From DATLTV01 sp035533375 (GTDB lineage Bacteria; Patescibacteriota; Minisyncoccia; UBA6257; 2-01-FULL-56-20): a stretch of DNA of 23,080 nucleotides. The stretch is from positions 1 through 23,080 of the forward strand of contig DATLTV010000021.1 of assembly GCA_035533375.1 (NCBI GenBank), written 5' to 3'. Under the pieces are notes generated by a model. That model searched no databases. It worked only from the letters and a program-made list of their open reading frames with translations, and had not been told where the DNA came from. The position numbers were made by a program, and so were the translations under genes. Position 1 is the first letter of the stretch; each line of letters opens with the position of its first letter. Shown piece by piece: positions 1-7,449 of this stretch.

Positions 1-1373
1 TTGCCCGCATATCCCTGCACGGCCGTGCCGGCGCTCTTCACCATCCCGAGCGCCACGTTCGCGCCCGTGATCGAGAGTGAATTCGCGGCGAAAAGCCCGC
101 CGATCGCGAGGGCGAGGACGACCAGTTCACCGGGAATCGCCTGAAATGTGCTGGGGCTCGCTCCCGTCTGTGCCACTATTCCCGCTAGCGCGGCATTGCT
201 TCCCGTGGCTCCCGCTGCTGCGGCATTTCCGGCATAAGCGCCATTGTTCGCCTGAGTAAGTATCGCGAGATAAAGGAAAAATACCGTAATCACGGGAAAG
301 AAGGACCAGCGGATGAAAAGCTGCCACCATTTTCTGAAATTTCCGGAAAAGCCGGGAAAGATCCAGAGCAGCCAGGCGAAGGGCGCAAGGATAAGAAGGA
401 AGGACAGATAGACATAACGGATCATCAAAAGCACCGCAAGCGCGAGAAACGTAAAAGCGATGACGCTTGTGAAAGCGATGGAGAAAATCATCCCAAAGAT
501 TGCCATGAACGTAGAGCTTATGGCAGTGTTTGCGTTTTGGAGACCAATGCCACCAAACTGAACAAGTGAAATGACCTTAGCCGCCTGATACGCGAGATTG
601 ATGAACGTATTCCAAGCGCTACTCCCCCCACTGCTCCCCGCCCCGGTTGCCGACGAAGCGGCGGTCGCGGGAGGCAAGTTGAATTTGTTCGGATTGAATG
701 CATTTGTAAGGTTCGTCACGAATGCCTGGTTGGCGCAGCCGCTTACCGTACAAGTGACACCGGCACCCGCGGGGAACGGCGCCATGAAATACGTCGTCAT
801 CTGGCCGGCAAAATTGATGATGACGCCGCCGATCACGAGACTGAAGTTCACCATGATCGCCGCGACGATGAGCTTCCAGAGCATTTGCTTCACGCCATAC
901 GTTTCGTTGCGAAGAATCGTCGCAATCGCGATCACGATGATGCCCAACACGAAGCCGAGGTTCGCGATCGAGAGCGCCACACTCCAGCCGGACTGGACGA
1001 TCGGCGAATTCACGATAGTGTCGTTGAAATTGAGCGCGAGTTGCGTAAGCCATGCGCCAACCTGTACAAACAGAGTGATTACGCTAACAATGAACGTCGT
1101 AATACCGAACAGTAGACAAGTGATTAAATTGCCGCCACTATTGAGGGCACACTGGAGAAGGCTTTGGTTTGCGGTGTTATTGGGGGTCGTGGCTGGCGCC
1201 GTGGGTAGCGCCGGCTGCAAACCGACGATCGACGGTGACACCGGGGTCGTCGGCAGTGAACCGACGCCGCTTTGTGCAAACGCATTCGGCGCGATCGCAA
1301 AGAACACTAACGCGATTGCGCATATCGCCGCGCCCCGTGCAAACATTTTTTTATGTCGATGAAAAAATATCAT
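1..1373 (-). CDS. VirB6/TrbL-like polytopic T4SS membrane protein (C-terminus cut by window edge)
   Basis: An open frame runs from ATG at 1373 to the left edge without a stop (457 codons seen). It begins with a signal-like segment (positive MIFFHRHKK, then a hydrophobic run ending near NAFA-Q), a Pro/Thr-rich linker, and then many hydrophobic segments: about residues 80-115, 130-155, 165-190, a very long stretch near 285-345 ending in a Trp/Pro-rich WLLWIFPG, one near 360-380, and one near 420-440. This plan (periplasmic N-terminus, several helices, central Trp-rich motif) suits the VirB6/TrbL family of inner-membrane channel components of type IV secretion systems. It starts 4 nt after the stop of the exported protein upstream, so the two are co-transcribed; GAAAGG lies about 11 nt before the ATG. 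The alternative start is Met10. Family placement is by topology and context, not by a decisive motif. Confidence 0.72.
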   Translation of the reverse strand, partial: MIFFHRHKKMFARGAAICAIALVFFAIAPNAFAQSGVGSLPTTPVSPSIVGLQPALPTAPATTPNNTANQSLLQCALNSGGNLITCLLFGITTFIVSVITLFVQVGAWLTQLALNFNDTIVNSPIVQSGWSVALSIANLGFVLGIIVIAIATILRNETYGVKQMLWKLIVAAIMVNFSLVIGGVIINFAGQMTTYFMAPFPAGAGVTCTVSGCANQAFVTNLTNAFNPNKFNLPPATAASSATGAGSSGGSSAWNTFINLAYQAAKVISLVQFGGIGLQNANTAISSTFMAIFGMIFSIAFTSVIAFTFLALAVLLMIRYVYLSFLLILAPFAWLLWIFPGFSGNFRKWWQLFIRWSFFPVITVFFLYLAILTQANNGAYAGNAAAAGATGSNAALAGIVAQTGASPSTFQAIPGELVVLALAIGGLFAANSLSITGANVALGMVKSAGTAVQGYAG

Positions 1374-1377
1374 TGTA

Positions 1378-3099
1378 TTAAATGCCTTTCACATACGCGC
1401 CGAGAAGACCGGTTCCTTTTGTTACCAACGCATTAATGACGGACGTCGTGAAGGAGGCCAAGATACCCGTGATATCGGTCGCGTTCACGATCAAGCTTTC
1501 CGGAGCGCCCAGTCCCGTGAAAAGCGAATTCGCGACCGCGGCGCCCGGCGTCGTGGGCTGCGGCTCATTGCCATCCGGACAGATGACGCCCTGGTACGGC
1601 GCGCTGCCATTGGAGCAGAGATATTGCCCCGAGAAACCTTGGCCGGCGCCGGACCGCCCCTTAATCCCATTCTGCGCCTCGTTTCCTTTCTGACCCACGA
1701 TTTGGCTCGCGATAAACAAACTGCCGTAGTAGTTGTTGCTGGGGATGCCGCTCGCGCCGTACGCGAGCCAGCCGCCGTTTGAAAAATTGTTGTAAAAACT
1801 CTGGATATTGCCGACGACCTGCTGGAGGGTACAGGTATTTGTTGGATAAGCGAGACCACTATAATAAGAATTCAGCTGTAATTGAATGAGGTTTTGGAAG
1901 GGGGAACAGAGCCCGGGTACGATTTGGGAGATTGCGTACCCCGCCCCTTGATTGAGCGCGTTGCTGAAAAGATTTTTCCAATTCAACACGAACGAAGGCT
2001 TGCCGCCGCCCTGAATCCAAGATACGACCGCGGTCTGGAAATTATTGATGATCAGGTTTTTCAATATTTGCAACAAGATGCTGTTCACCACATTCAGAAT
2101 CATCTGCGCCACGGTCGCCGTCGTTTCCGCTTCCGTGATCGGGTCGAAGACGATGCCGCCGAAACCGAATTGCGCATGCGCCGTCTGAACGCCCAGAATA
2201 TAATTGATCGCCTCGGCGAGGCCTCCGGGATTTTTTGCGCCCGCGTCGGAGAGCATGCCGCCCTCCGCTTTTTTCGCTTCGTTCGTAAGATTTTTGATCG
2301 CGAGATTATATTTCGCTTCTTCCGCCTGCGCGATCATCGCATTTTTCAAAGGATCGTCATTCGAGTTCGCGAGAAGATTCAAATCGTTCTTCTCGTAAGT
2401 AAGCAGTTTGAGAAGCGCTTTGTGAAACGCGACGAGCGGCTGCGGAACGGGAACGGACTCGAGCGCCTGCACCGTATCGCCGATCGTACCCGCGAGAGGT
2501 GCCGCGTCATTCGTCGATTGTATATTATTTGCGTCCGCACTCGCGAGGTAAACACTCATGACCTTGCTCATATTCATCGCATACGCCGCAGTATCACTGC
2601 TTTGGGAATTACCGATCACGGAAATCGGCAGTGCATTCGCCTCGGCATCCCAGTCGGGGATCTTTATATTTTTGAAAGACGGGTTTTTAAAAAGGTTATT
2701 CGCAACGCTTGCGACAGTAGGGGCGGCAAGCATCTGGTTTTGCCCGTCCCCCGCGTCTTGGGGACCGGTAGGATTCGCCGCGACTAATTCGTGGGCAAGT
2801 ATCTGTGAAGCGTCGTTCGTGAGGTTCGAAGTCGGCGTGAGCGGCGGAAGATCGGAGTTTGCTGTACCCGCAGAAGCTGTCGGAGCCGCAGATAATGCGT
2901 CCACGTTCGCGAGCGGCTCGACAAACGCATTCGCCGAAACGGCCGGCGCGCTTACGCCGTCCCCCGCAGAGACCCGAGCGGTATCGTTCTGCGATGCGGG
3001 AGCACTATTCGACATAATCCCCGAGAGCGCGAAAGCAGACGATGCCGCCATGGCGGCCAGAATCAAAAAGACGGTAACCAACTTCTTGAAATCAGGCAT
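1378..3099 (-). CDS. Large exported T4SS-associated protein, VirB5/TrbJ-like C-terminal half (tentative)
   Basis: 573 aa. Residues about 7-26 form a signal peptide or N-terminal anchor. An Ala/Asn/Thr-rich stretch of roughly 100 residues follows, then a predicted helical region (about 170-300). From about residue 311 a new domain starts with FGGIVFDPITEAETTATVAQ, resembling the opening of VirB5/TrbJ-type proteins (Gly-rich, 'VFDP', then helical repeats). The C-terminal third holds four cysteines (about 398, 423, 495, 507) that could form two disulfides outside the membrane, and a hydrophobic end. It lies directly upstream of the VirB6-like gene, the usual VirB5-VirB6 neighbourhood. A TATACT box sits 8 nt before the ATG, so the mRNA is probably leaderless. 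The CDS is certain; the VirB5 assignment is inference. Confidence 0.7.
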   Translation of the reverse strand: MPDFKKLVTVFLILAAMAASSAFALSGIMSNSAPASQNDTARVSAGDGVSAPAVSANAFVEPLANVDALSAAPTASAGTANSDLPPLTPTSNLTNDASQILAHELVAANPTGPQDAGDGQNQMLAAPTVASVANNLFKNPSFKNIKIPDWDAEANALPISVIGNSQSSDTAAYAMNMSKVMSVYLASADANNIQSTNDAAPLAGTIGDTVQALESVPVPQPLVAFHKALLKLLTYEKNDLNLLANSNDDPLKNAMIAQAEEAKYNLAIKNLTNEAKKAEGGMLSDAGAKNPGGLAEAINYILGVQTAHAQFGFGGIVFDPITEAETTATVAQMILNVVNSILLQILKNLIINNFQTAVVSWIQGGGKPSFVLNWKNLFSNALNQGAGYAISQIVPGLCSPFQNLIQLQLNSYYSGLAYPTNTCTLQQVVGNIQSFYNNFSNGGWLAYGASGIPSNNYYGSLFIASQIVGQKGNEAQNGIKGRSGAGQGFSGQYLCSNGSAPYQGVICPDGNEPQPTTPGAAVANSLFTGLGAPESLIVNATDITGILASFTTSVINALVTKGTGLLGAYVKGI

Positions 3100-3107
3100 T
3101 TAACTAA

Positions 3108-3113
3108 AGTATA
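3108..3113 (-). promoter_or_regulatory. -10 box (TATACT) for the exported T4SS protein operon
   Basis: TATACT read on the minus strand ends 8 nt before the ATG at 3099, which would put transcription start at or within 1-2 nt of the start codon. No good -35 is visible at 17 nt. Confidence 0.5.
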
Positions 3114-3226
3114 GCTTATTCATGTGTGGAGCGACTGTGTATAGCTTTTCTAAGCCTTGCGGCGCTTAGGCAGAATGAGGCGGCATTTTCTCGTCGTCTC
3201 ACGGAAAGAGAGGGGAAAGGGCGTCG

Positions 3227-3248
3227 AAAACCGGCTAAAATGAGCCGG
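3227..3248 (-). terminator. Short hairpin with T-run at the end of rsmA
   Basis: On the minus strand CCGGCT - 6-nt loop - AGCCGG is followed by TTTT. The rsmA stop codon TAG lies inside the hairpin. It is the only candidate terminator between rsmA and the next promoter; the stem is only 6 bp, so it is weak. Confidence 0.5.
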
Positions 3249-4101
3249 CAATCAGGGAAATCTCTTCTACCGAGAGGTCCTGCGGCCGTTTTTCGGGATC
3301 AATGCCGAGCGATTTCAATTTTTCCGCAATTTCTTCCTTGCCCACGCCCGCGCCGGCGTTTTTTGCCGCCACATTGTTCAAAATCGTTTTCCGCGGCTGG
3401 GCAAAAAGCATTCGCACCGCGCGATAATAATATTCGTCTTTTATTCTCGATTTTTTATCCTTTATCTTCAGCAGGATGATCGCCGACTCCACCTCGGGCG
3501 TCGGGGAAAAATCGTTTTTTCCGAGAAAGCCGACGATCTCCGGCTCGGCCCAGAATTGCACGCTCGCCGCAAGCCGGTTCATCCCCGTACCGACATTTTT
3601 TTTGGTGAGAGGATCCATGCGCGGAGGCATGGCCGTAATCCGCTCCGCGACTTCGCGTTGGATCGTGAACACGCACCGCGCGGGCTTCCGCTCGAGTTCG
3701 CCGATAATCCGGAGCAGGTGCCCGGTGATATAATAAGGGATATTGCCCACCAGTTCGTAAGCTCGTAAGCTCGTAAGCTCGTAAGTCAGTGCGGGAAGCA
3801 TTTTTAAAACATCTCCATTAATAATTTCTACATTGCGTAGCTCGCGAGCCGCATAGCTTACGAGCTTACGAGCCAGTTCTTCGTCCTTCTCGATCGCAAT
3901 AATGCGGCAATCTTTTTCCTTGCACGCTTCGAGGAGCGGGAAAGTAAGTTCCCCGTGCCCCGGCCCGATTTCCACGATCGTTTCGCCGACGCTCAATTCC
4001 AACGCGGCAACGATCTTTTCGATCGCCGAATTATTTTTTAAAAAATGCTGGCCGAGGCGTCGCATGGCTGAGTGTGGGTGAATGGTTACAAATTCGCGCA
4101 A
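3235..4101 (-). CDS. rsmA: 16S rRNA (adenine1518/1519-N6)-dimethyltransferase RsmA/KsgA
   Basis: 288 aa SAM-dependent enzyme that dimethylates two adjacent adenines near the 3' end of 16S rRNA during small-subunit maturation. Visible motifs in order: RLGQHFL at the N-terminus (15-21), motif I VEIGPGHGELT (43-53), acidic IAIEKDEELA (68-77), INGDVLK (94-100), catalytic motif IV NIPYY (120-124), and the C-terminal FSPTPEVESAI. Start is uncertain: ATG 4101 overlaps the upstream gene by 16 nt, while ATG 4065 (just before RRLGQHFL) would leave a 20-nt gap; neither has a Shine-Dalgarno. Odd: residues 77-89 and 105-117, on either side of the GDVLK block, are encoded by 8-nt tandem repeats, giving YELTSLRAYE just before motif IV. 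It sits downstream of uvrD and a membrane protein gene in one run. Confidence 0.95.
   Translation of the reverse strand: MREFVTIHPHSAMRRLGQHFLKNNSAIEKIVAALELSVGETIVEIGPGHGELTFPLLEACKEKDCRIIAIEKDEELARKLVSYAARELRNVEIINGDVLKMLPALTYELTSLRAYELVGNIPYYITGHLLRIIGELERKPARCVFTIQREVAERITAMPPRMDPLTKKNVGTGMNRLAASVQFWAEPEIVGFLGKNDFSPTPEVESAIILLKIKDKKSRIKDEYYYRAVRMLFAQPRKTILNNVAAKNAGAGVGKEEIAEKLKSLGIDPEKRPQDLSVEEISLIAGSF
3754..3873. repeat. In-frame repeat element A inside rsmA (18-bp perfect inverted arms)
   Basis: 3754-3787 is a tandem array of the 8-mer GTAAGCTC (about 3.5 units). 3837-3873 carries the same unit in opposite orientation. CTCGTAAGCTCGTAAGCT at 3762-3779 is perfectly complementary to 3855-3872. 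The 70-odd nt between the arms encode conserved rsmA sequence (INGDVLK), so here the arms flank native coding DNA. Because 8 nt is not a multiple of 3, the array reads through all three frames and gives an 8-residue peptide period without a stop. Confidence 0.85.
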
Positions 4102-5294
4102 TTATATTTTTCGATTTCGCGGGCAGTATTTCCTTTTTCGAATTCGAATATCGTAGGCTTATCGAGAAGAAGCATCCGCACATCGGACGGATCCGCCGCG
4201 TAACGGCAGAAATATTTCGCGACATTTTTATACGTGTCCGGTTCCTGGTATGGTCCGCTCCGGAATTCATCCGCCGCCCATCGATCGAGATCGAGCTTCG
4301 CGATGCCGGATCCCGCGCCGGTTCCGATCGGGCTCGCGGGACCGAAATACTTCCACAATTCCGCCGGAAGCCGCGCTTCGAGGGAATCAACCGCGTAAAT
4401 CTCGGCCTGGGCATAATTTCCCGAATAGATATTGAAGGAAAGCGGCGAATCCCAGAGATTTACGAGGCTTAAACCCGGCAATATCCCCAAAAAGGCAAGT
4501 ATAACATAGTGGACGCCAAGCCGCGGGTTAAAGAGTATTTCTTTTGCGCCCGCCTTTTTTTCGTTGAAAAACAAGGTGAGAACGATTGCGACGGAACAGA
4601 GATTCCAGATCCAAGCACTCACATTTGAATCACCGCGAATAGGGCCGATGAGAAAAAAGATGGTGCCGTGCATACAAAGCGCCTCGATAAGCGCGAATTT
4701 CCTTGTTTTTTTAAAGAGAAGTTCTATGCCGATGCTCGCTTCGAGGATGGGGGCTATGACGCTTGCGGCGCGAAGAAATGCGCTGCCGAGAAACGGGAGG
4801 GTGTTTGTGACCGGCAGGAGAAACCACGAAAGCTGGTCTCCGAAATACGGATTCACCTTTTGCACGCCGCTCCAGAAATAGATGCAGGCGACCGCAAGGC
4901 GGCAGCAATTCAGGATCGGTGAGGCAGCCCGATCGTCCCCTTTTTCCCAGGGATACCACGCGAGCGCGAGCAGGAGGAGAGAGTATTCGTAGAACGACGG
5001 ATACATCCGCGTCCGATCTTCGAGGAAGAGAATTGCGATGAGGGCGAGCGATACGATAATATATTTTCGCGGTTTGTGAGCGACAACGGCAAGCACGAGA
5101 AAGAATATAAGCAAGGACGACAGGATATAATCGGCCCGGAAAGAAATTGCCGAAAAAATATTGAATGCGGGCATGAGCGGATAGAGCCGCCCGGCGATCC
5201 AGAGATCGTGCGCGACAAACATCCCAACAATGAAGGATACCGCCACAAGCGCCTTGAGCCACGTTATTCTTTTTACGCCATCCATAAAAATCAT
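4086..5294 (-). CDS. Polytopic membrane protein of unknown function (possibly HTTM/DoxX-like)
   Basis: 402 aa. Residues 1-290 contain about eight hydrophobic segments (near 13-30, 40-68, 75-92, 104-116, 130-150, 165-185, 205-225, 235-250, 265-280). CRLAVACIYFWSGVQKVNP, near 130-150, recalls the 'Y..aG..K..p.f' helix of HTTM and DoxX-type proteins, and LFFNEKK is a charged break. The last ~110 residues look soluble, with scattered Trp/Tyr and two Cys. No enzyme motif is recognised. Its start lies 27 nt after the uvrD stop and its end overlaps or abuts rsmA, so it is probably co-transcribed with both. ATG 5294 and an in-frame ATG at 5285 are both possible starts. The CDS is well supported by hydropathy and tight packing; function is unknown. 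Confidence 0.82.
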   Translation of the reverse strand: MIFMDGVKRITWLKALVAVSFIVGMFVAHDLWIAGRLYPLMPAFNIFSAISFRADYILSSLLIFFLVLAVVAHKPRKYIIVSLALIAILFLEDRTRMYPSFYEYSLLLLALAWYPWEKGDDRAASPILNCCRLAVACIYFWSGVQKVNPYFGDQLSWFLLPVTNTLPFLGSAFLRAASVIAPILEASIGIELLFKKTRKFALIEALCMHGTIFFLIGPIRGDSNVSAWIWNLCSVAIVLTLFFNEKKAGAKEILFNPRLGVHYVILAFLGILPGLSLVNLWDSPLSFNIYSGNYAQAEIYAVDSLEARLPAELWKYFGPASPIGTGAGSGIAKLDLDRWAADEFRSGPYQEPDTYKNVAKYFCRYAADPSDVRMLLLDKPTIFEFEKGNTAREIEKYNCANL

Positions 5295-5321
5295 TGTACA
5301 ATGGCGTTCCCGCTTCTCATA

Positions 5322-7301
5322 TTAATCGATCCGGACATAGTCGAGTCCGTCATCCGACTCCTCGTCCTCCGCGGGCCGGACATGAAGCTCGATGAGATCC
5401 TGCGGAATTTCCGAGATGAACCGCGACGGAATATCGTAGAAGCTTATAAATAATTCTTTTCTCGCCCGCGTCATCGCGACGTACATAAGCCGCCGCTCTT
5501 CCTCGAGCTGCTCGTCGCGCTCGACGGAACGCCCATGCGGAAGCAATCCCTCGCTCACGCCCGCGATGAACACGCGATCGAACTCGAGTCCTTTCGCGAG
5601 ATGGATCGTGGAGAGGTGGACAGGATCCGATATTTCGATATCTTGGAGTTTCGAACTCGGCGCATCCGTCGACTGGACGAGCGCGATATCCTGGAGTAAA
5701 TCGCCAATGCTCGCGAAGCCCGAGGCAAACTTCAAAAGCTCCGCTACGTTCTCTTGCCGCTCGGCGTAATTCGCGAAATTGCGTTCCAAATATCCCAGGT
5801 AGTCCGTCGCCGCGATGAACGCGTGGATGAACTCAACCGGCGCCACGCGCCCATCCGCCGCAGCGGCGCAAATTTTACTTATTTCGACGAATTTTCCCAT
5901 GGAAAAGTTCTTGTCGAGGCGCTCCCGACTCACGGAATCCGCGGGGTTCCCGGCGTATCTGAGGCCGGCCACAATGTCCTTGATTTCCTTGCGTTCGTAG
6001 AACTTCAGTCCTCCGAAAATGCGATAAGGAATCCCGCGCCGGATAAGCGCCTGCTCGATCGCCCGCGACTGGGCGTTCGTTCGGTAGAGCACCGCAATAC
6101 TTAGCTCATTAGCTCGTTGGCTCTTTAGTTCGTTAGTGAATCCGTCGATTTTTGTCGTCTCTGGCAAACGAGCCAACGAGCTAACGAGCTTAAGAGCTTT
6201 ACCAGCGATCCACTCCGCTTCGTCATCCTCATCCATAGCTTCGGCGACGACGATCTTCGCACCCGCTTCGTTCCTTGTCCACAGATTTTTCGGGCGCCGC
6301 GCAAGATTGTTTTTTGAAACTGCCGACGCCGCGGCGATGATGTTCCCGGTCGAGCGGTAATTTTCTTCGAGGAGCACAACCCGTGCGCCGGGCCAATCCC
6401 GTTCGAAATGCAAAAACGTTTCGAGGTTCGCATACCGCCAGCCATAAATAAGCTGTTCGTCGTCGCCGACAAAACTCGCGTTCCGGTGCACGCCCGCAAG
6501 AAGCTTGACCAACTCATACTGCGCGGGACTCACGTCTTGGTATTCGTCGACGAACAACGCGTCGAATTTATTCTGGTATTTCTGCAGAATGTCCGGATGC
6601 GCGCGGAACAGCGCGACCGGTTTTTCGATGAGATCGTCGAAGTCGAAAGCATTATTATCTTTGAGCGCTTTTTCGTACAACAAAAACGCCTTGAGTGCGA
6701 GCACGTCGGACGGATAGCGGGAGCGCTCAAGCTCCGCGAGCGATCCGCTTTTATTTTTGATCTCCGAAATTTTCTCGGCGATCTGCGTCGGTGTTCTCGT
6801 ATCGCGCTTTTGTCTGCGATCCAGTGGGTCCTCCGATTCGCGACTTTTTTCCGGCGCAATTTTCTTCGCTATCTTTTTAATAAGGTCGAAAGAGTCGTGG
6901 CCATCGAAAATGGTAAAATTTTTCCTCCTGCCCAGATTATGGGCTTCGGCCCGCAAGATCCGGGCACCGAGGGAGTGGAAGGTGCATATTAACGGCTCGT
7001 AAGCTCGTAAGCTCGTAAGCTCGTACGATTTTTCGGCAGTGCTCGACTTGCGAGCTATGGGGCTTGCGAGCTTACGAACTCGCTCTTCCATCTCCTTCGC
7101 CGCCTTATTAGTGAACGTGATCGCGCAAATCCGTTCCGGAGCTACCCCCTCCTCTATAAAGTGGGCGAGTCTGGCGGTAAGGGTTTTTGTTTTACCCGTC
7201 CCGGCCCCGGCTACTATTAAAAGCGGCCCCCGCGATGCCTCGGAGGCCGCCTTTTGCCGGGGATTGAGCTGTGCACTATGCTTGTTTTGGTCTGATTGCA
7301 T
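5322..7301 (-). CDS. uvrD: ATP-dependent DNA helicase UvrD/PcrA (superfamily 1A)
   Basis: 659 aa 3'-5' helicase for nucleotide-excision and mismatch repair and removal of blocked complexes. Motifs in order: QxxA region LNPRQKAA (12-19), Walker A AGAGTGKT (31-38), Ia ITFTNKAAKEM (61-71), TFHSLGARIL (near 107), Walker B DEYQD (near 251), III VGDDEQLIYGWR (near 276-290), IV LEENYRST, IVa AVLYRTNAQSR, V IHLAKGLEF (near 563), and VI MYVAMTRARKEL (near 604). It is slightly shorter than typical PcrA (about 720). Motif III reads EQL where DQS is usual, and the following Gly is Tyr. Two repeat-encoded insertions lie in variable loops (residues 73-103 and about 371-401). It is first in a run with the membrane protein and rsmA; no clear Shine-Dalgarno is seen before 7301. 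Confidence 0.96.
   Translation of the reverse strand: MQSDQNKHSAQLNPRQKAASEASRGPLLIVAGAGTGKTKTLTARLAHFIEEGVAPERICAITFTNKAAKEMEERVRKLASPIARKSSTAEKSYELTSLRAYEPLICTFHSLGARILRAEAHNLGRRKNFTIFDGHDSFDLIKKIAKKIAPEKSRESEDPLDRRQKRDTRTPTQIAEKISEIKNKSGSLAELERSRYPSDVLALKAFLLYEKALKDNNAFDFDDLIEKPVALFRAHPDILQKYQNKFDALFVDEYQDVSPAQYELVKLLAGVHRNASFVGDDEQLIYGWRYANLETFLHFERDWPGARVVLLEENYRSTGNIIAAASAVSKNNLARRPKNLWTRNEAGAKIVVAEAMDEDDEAEWIAGKALKLVSSLARLPETTKIDGFTNELKSQRANELSIAVLYRTNAQSRAIEQALIRRGIPYRIFGGLKFYERKEIKDIVAGLRYAGNPADSVSRERLDKNFSMGKFVEISKICAAAADGRVAPVEFIHAFIAATDYLGYLERNFANYAERQENVAELLKFASGFASIGDLLQDIALVQSTDAPSSKLQDIEISDPVHLSTIHLAKGLEFDRVFIAGVSEGLLPHGRSVERDEQLEEERRLMYVAMTRARKELFISFYDIPSRFISEIPQDLIELHVRPAEDEESDDGLDYVRID
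6101..6191. repeat. In-frame repeat element B inside uvrD (TTAGCTCG/TTGGCTC subtype)
   Basis: TTAGCTCGTTGGCTC at 6109-6123 is perfectly complementary to 6170-6184; extending to 20 nt (6104-6123 against 6170-6189) leaves one mismatch. The loop is about 46 nt. It encodes part of a variable segment between the EAEWIAGK region and the conserved AVLYRTNAQSR, with no frameshift. The arms use a different 8-mer variant from elements A and C, but the two arms agree with each other. Confidence 0.8.
6994..7083. repeat. In-frame repeat element C inside uvrD (GTAAGCTC subtype)
   Basis: 6994-7028 holds about four GTAAGCTC units. 7062-7083 holds the unit inverted; GCTTGCGAGCTTACGA matches the complement of the array at 15 of 16. 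It encodes residues about 73-103 of UvrD, between motif Ia and TFHS, including YELTSLRAYE, the same peptide as in RsmA. Confidence 0.85.
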
Positions 7302-7449
7302 AAGGATTCAATGAAGGCATGGTGAAGTGGACTTGGGGGTTGGATATGCTACAGTCATTAAGTACCATTTTAAGCTTTCAAAATAAACCCCTAGGGTCAA
7401 ACACCCCTCGGGGCATTGATTTTTCAGGGGTCCAAGGTTAGGAAACCCA
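7302..7449. promoter_or_regulatory. Divergent intergenic region between uvrD and the M23 peptidase gene
   Basis: 148 nt between divergent starts. A weak candidate promoter for the plus gene is TTGGAT (7340-7345), 17 nt, TACCAT (7363-7368). The downstream leader has two ACCCCT copies (7387-7392, 7403-7408), both able to pair with one AGGGGT (7426-7431), so two alternative stems are possible. No clear promoter for uvrD was found. Confidence 0.35.

Noticed and set aside
598..1362. 254-codon open frame on the plus strand
   Set aside because: It lies antisense to the VirB6-like gene, whose minus-strand frame gives a signal peptide and clean membrane helices; the plus frame gives no family-like sequence.
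1882..2787. 301-codon open frame on the plus strand
   Set aside because: Arg/Ile-rich shadow of the exported T4SS protein on the minus strand; no domain pattern.
3754..3873. Possible CRISPR-like array in rsmA and uvrD
   Set aside because: Units are 8 nt, directly tandem without spacers, and translated in frame; not a CRISPR.
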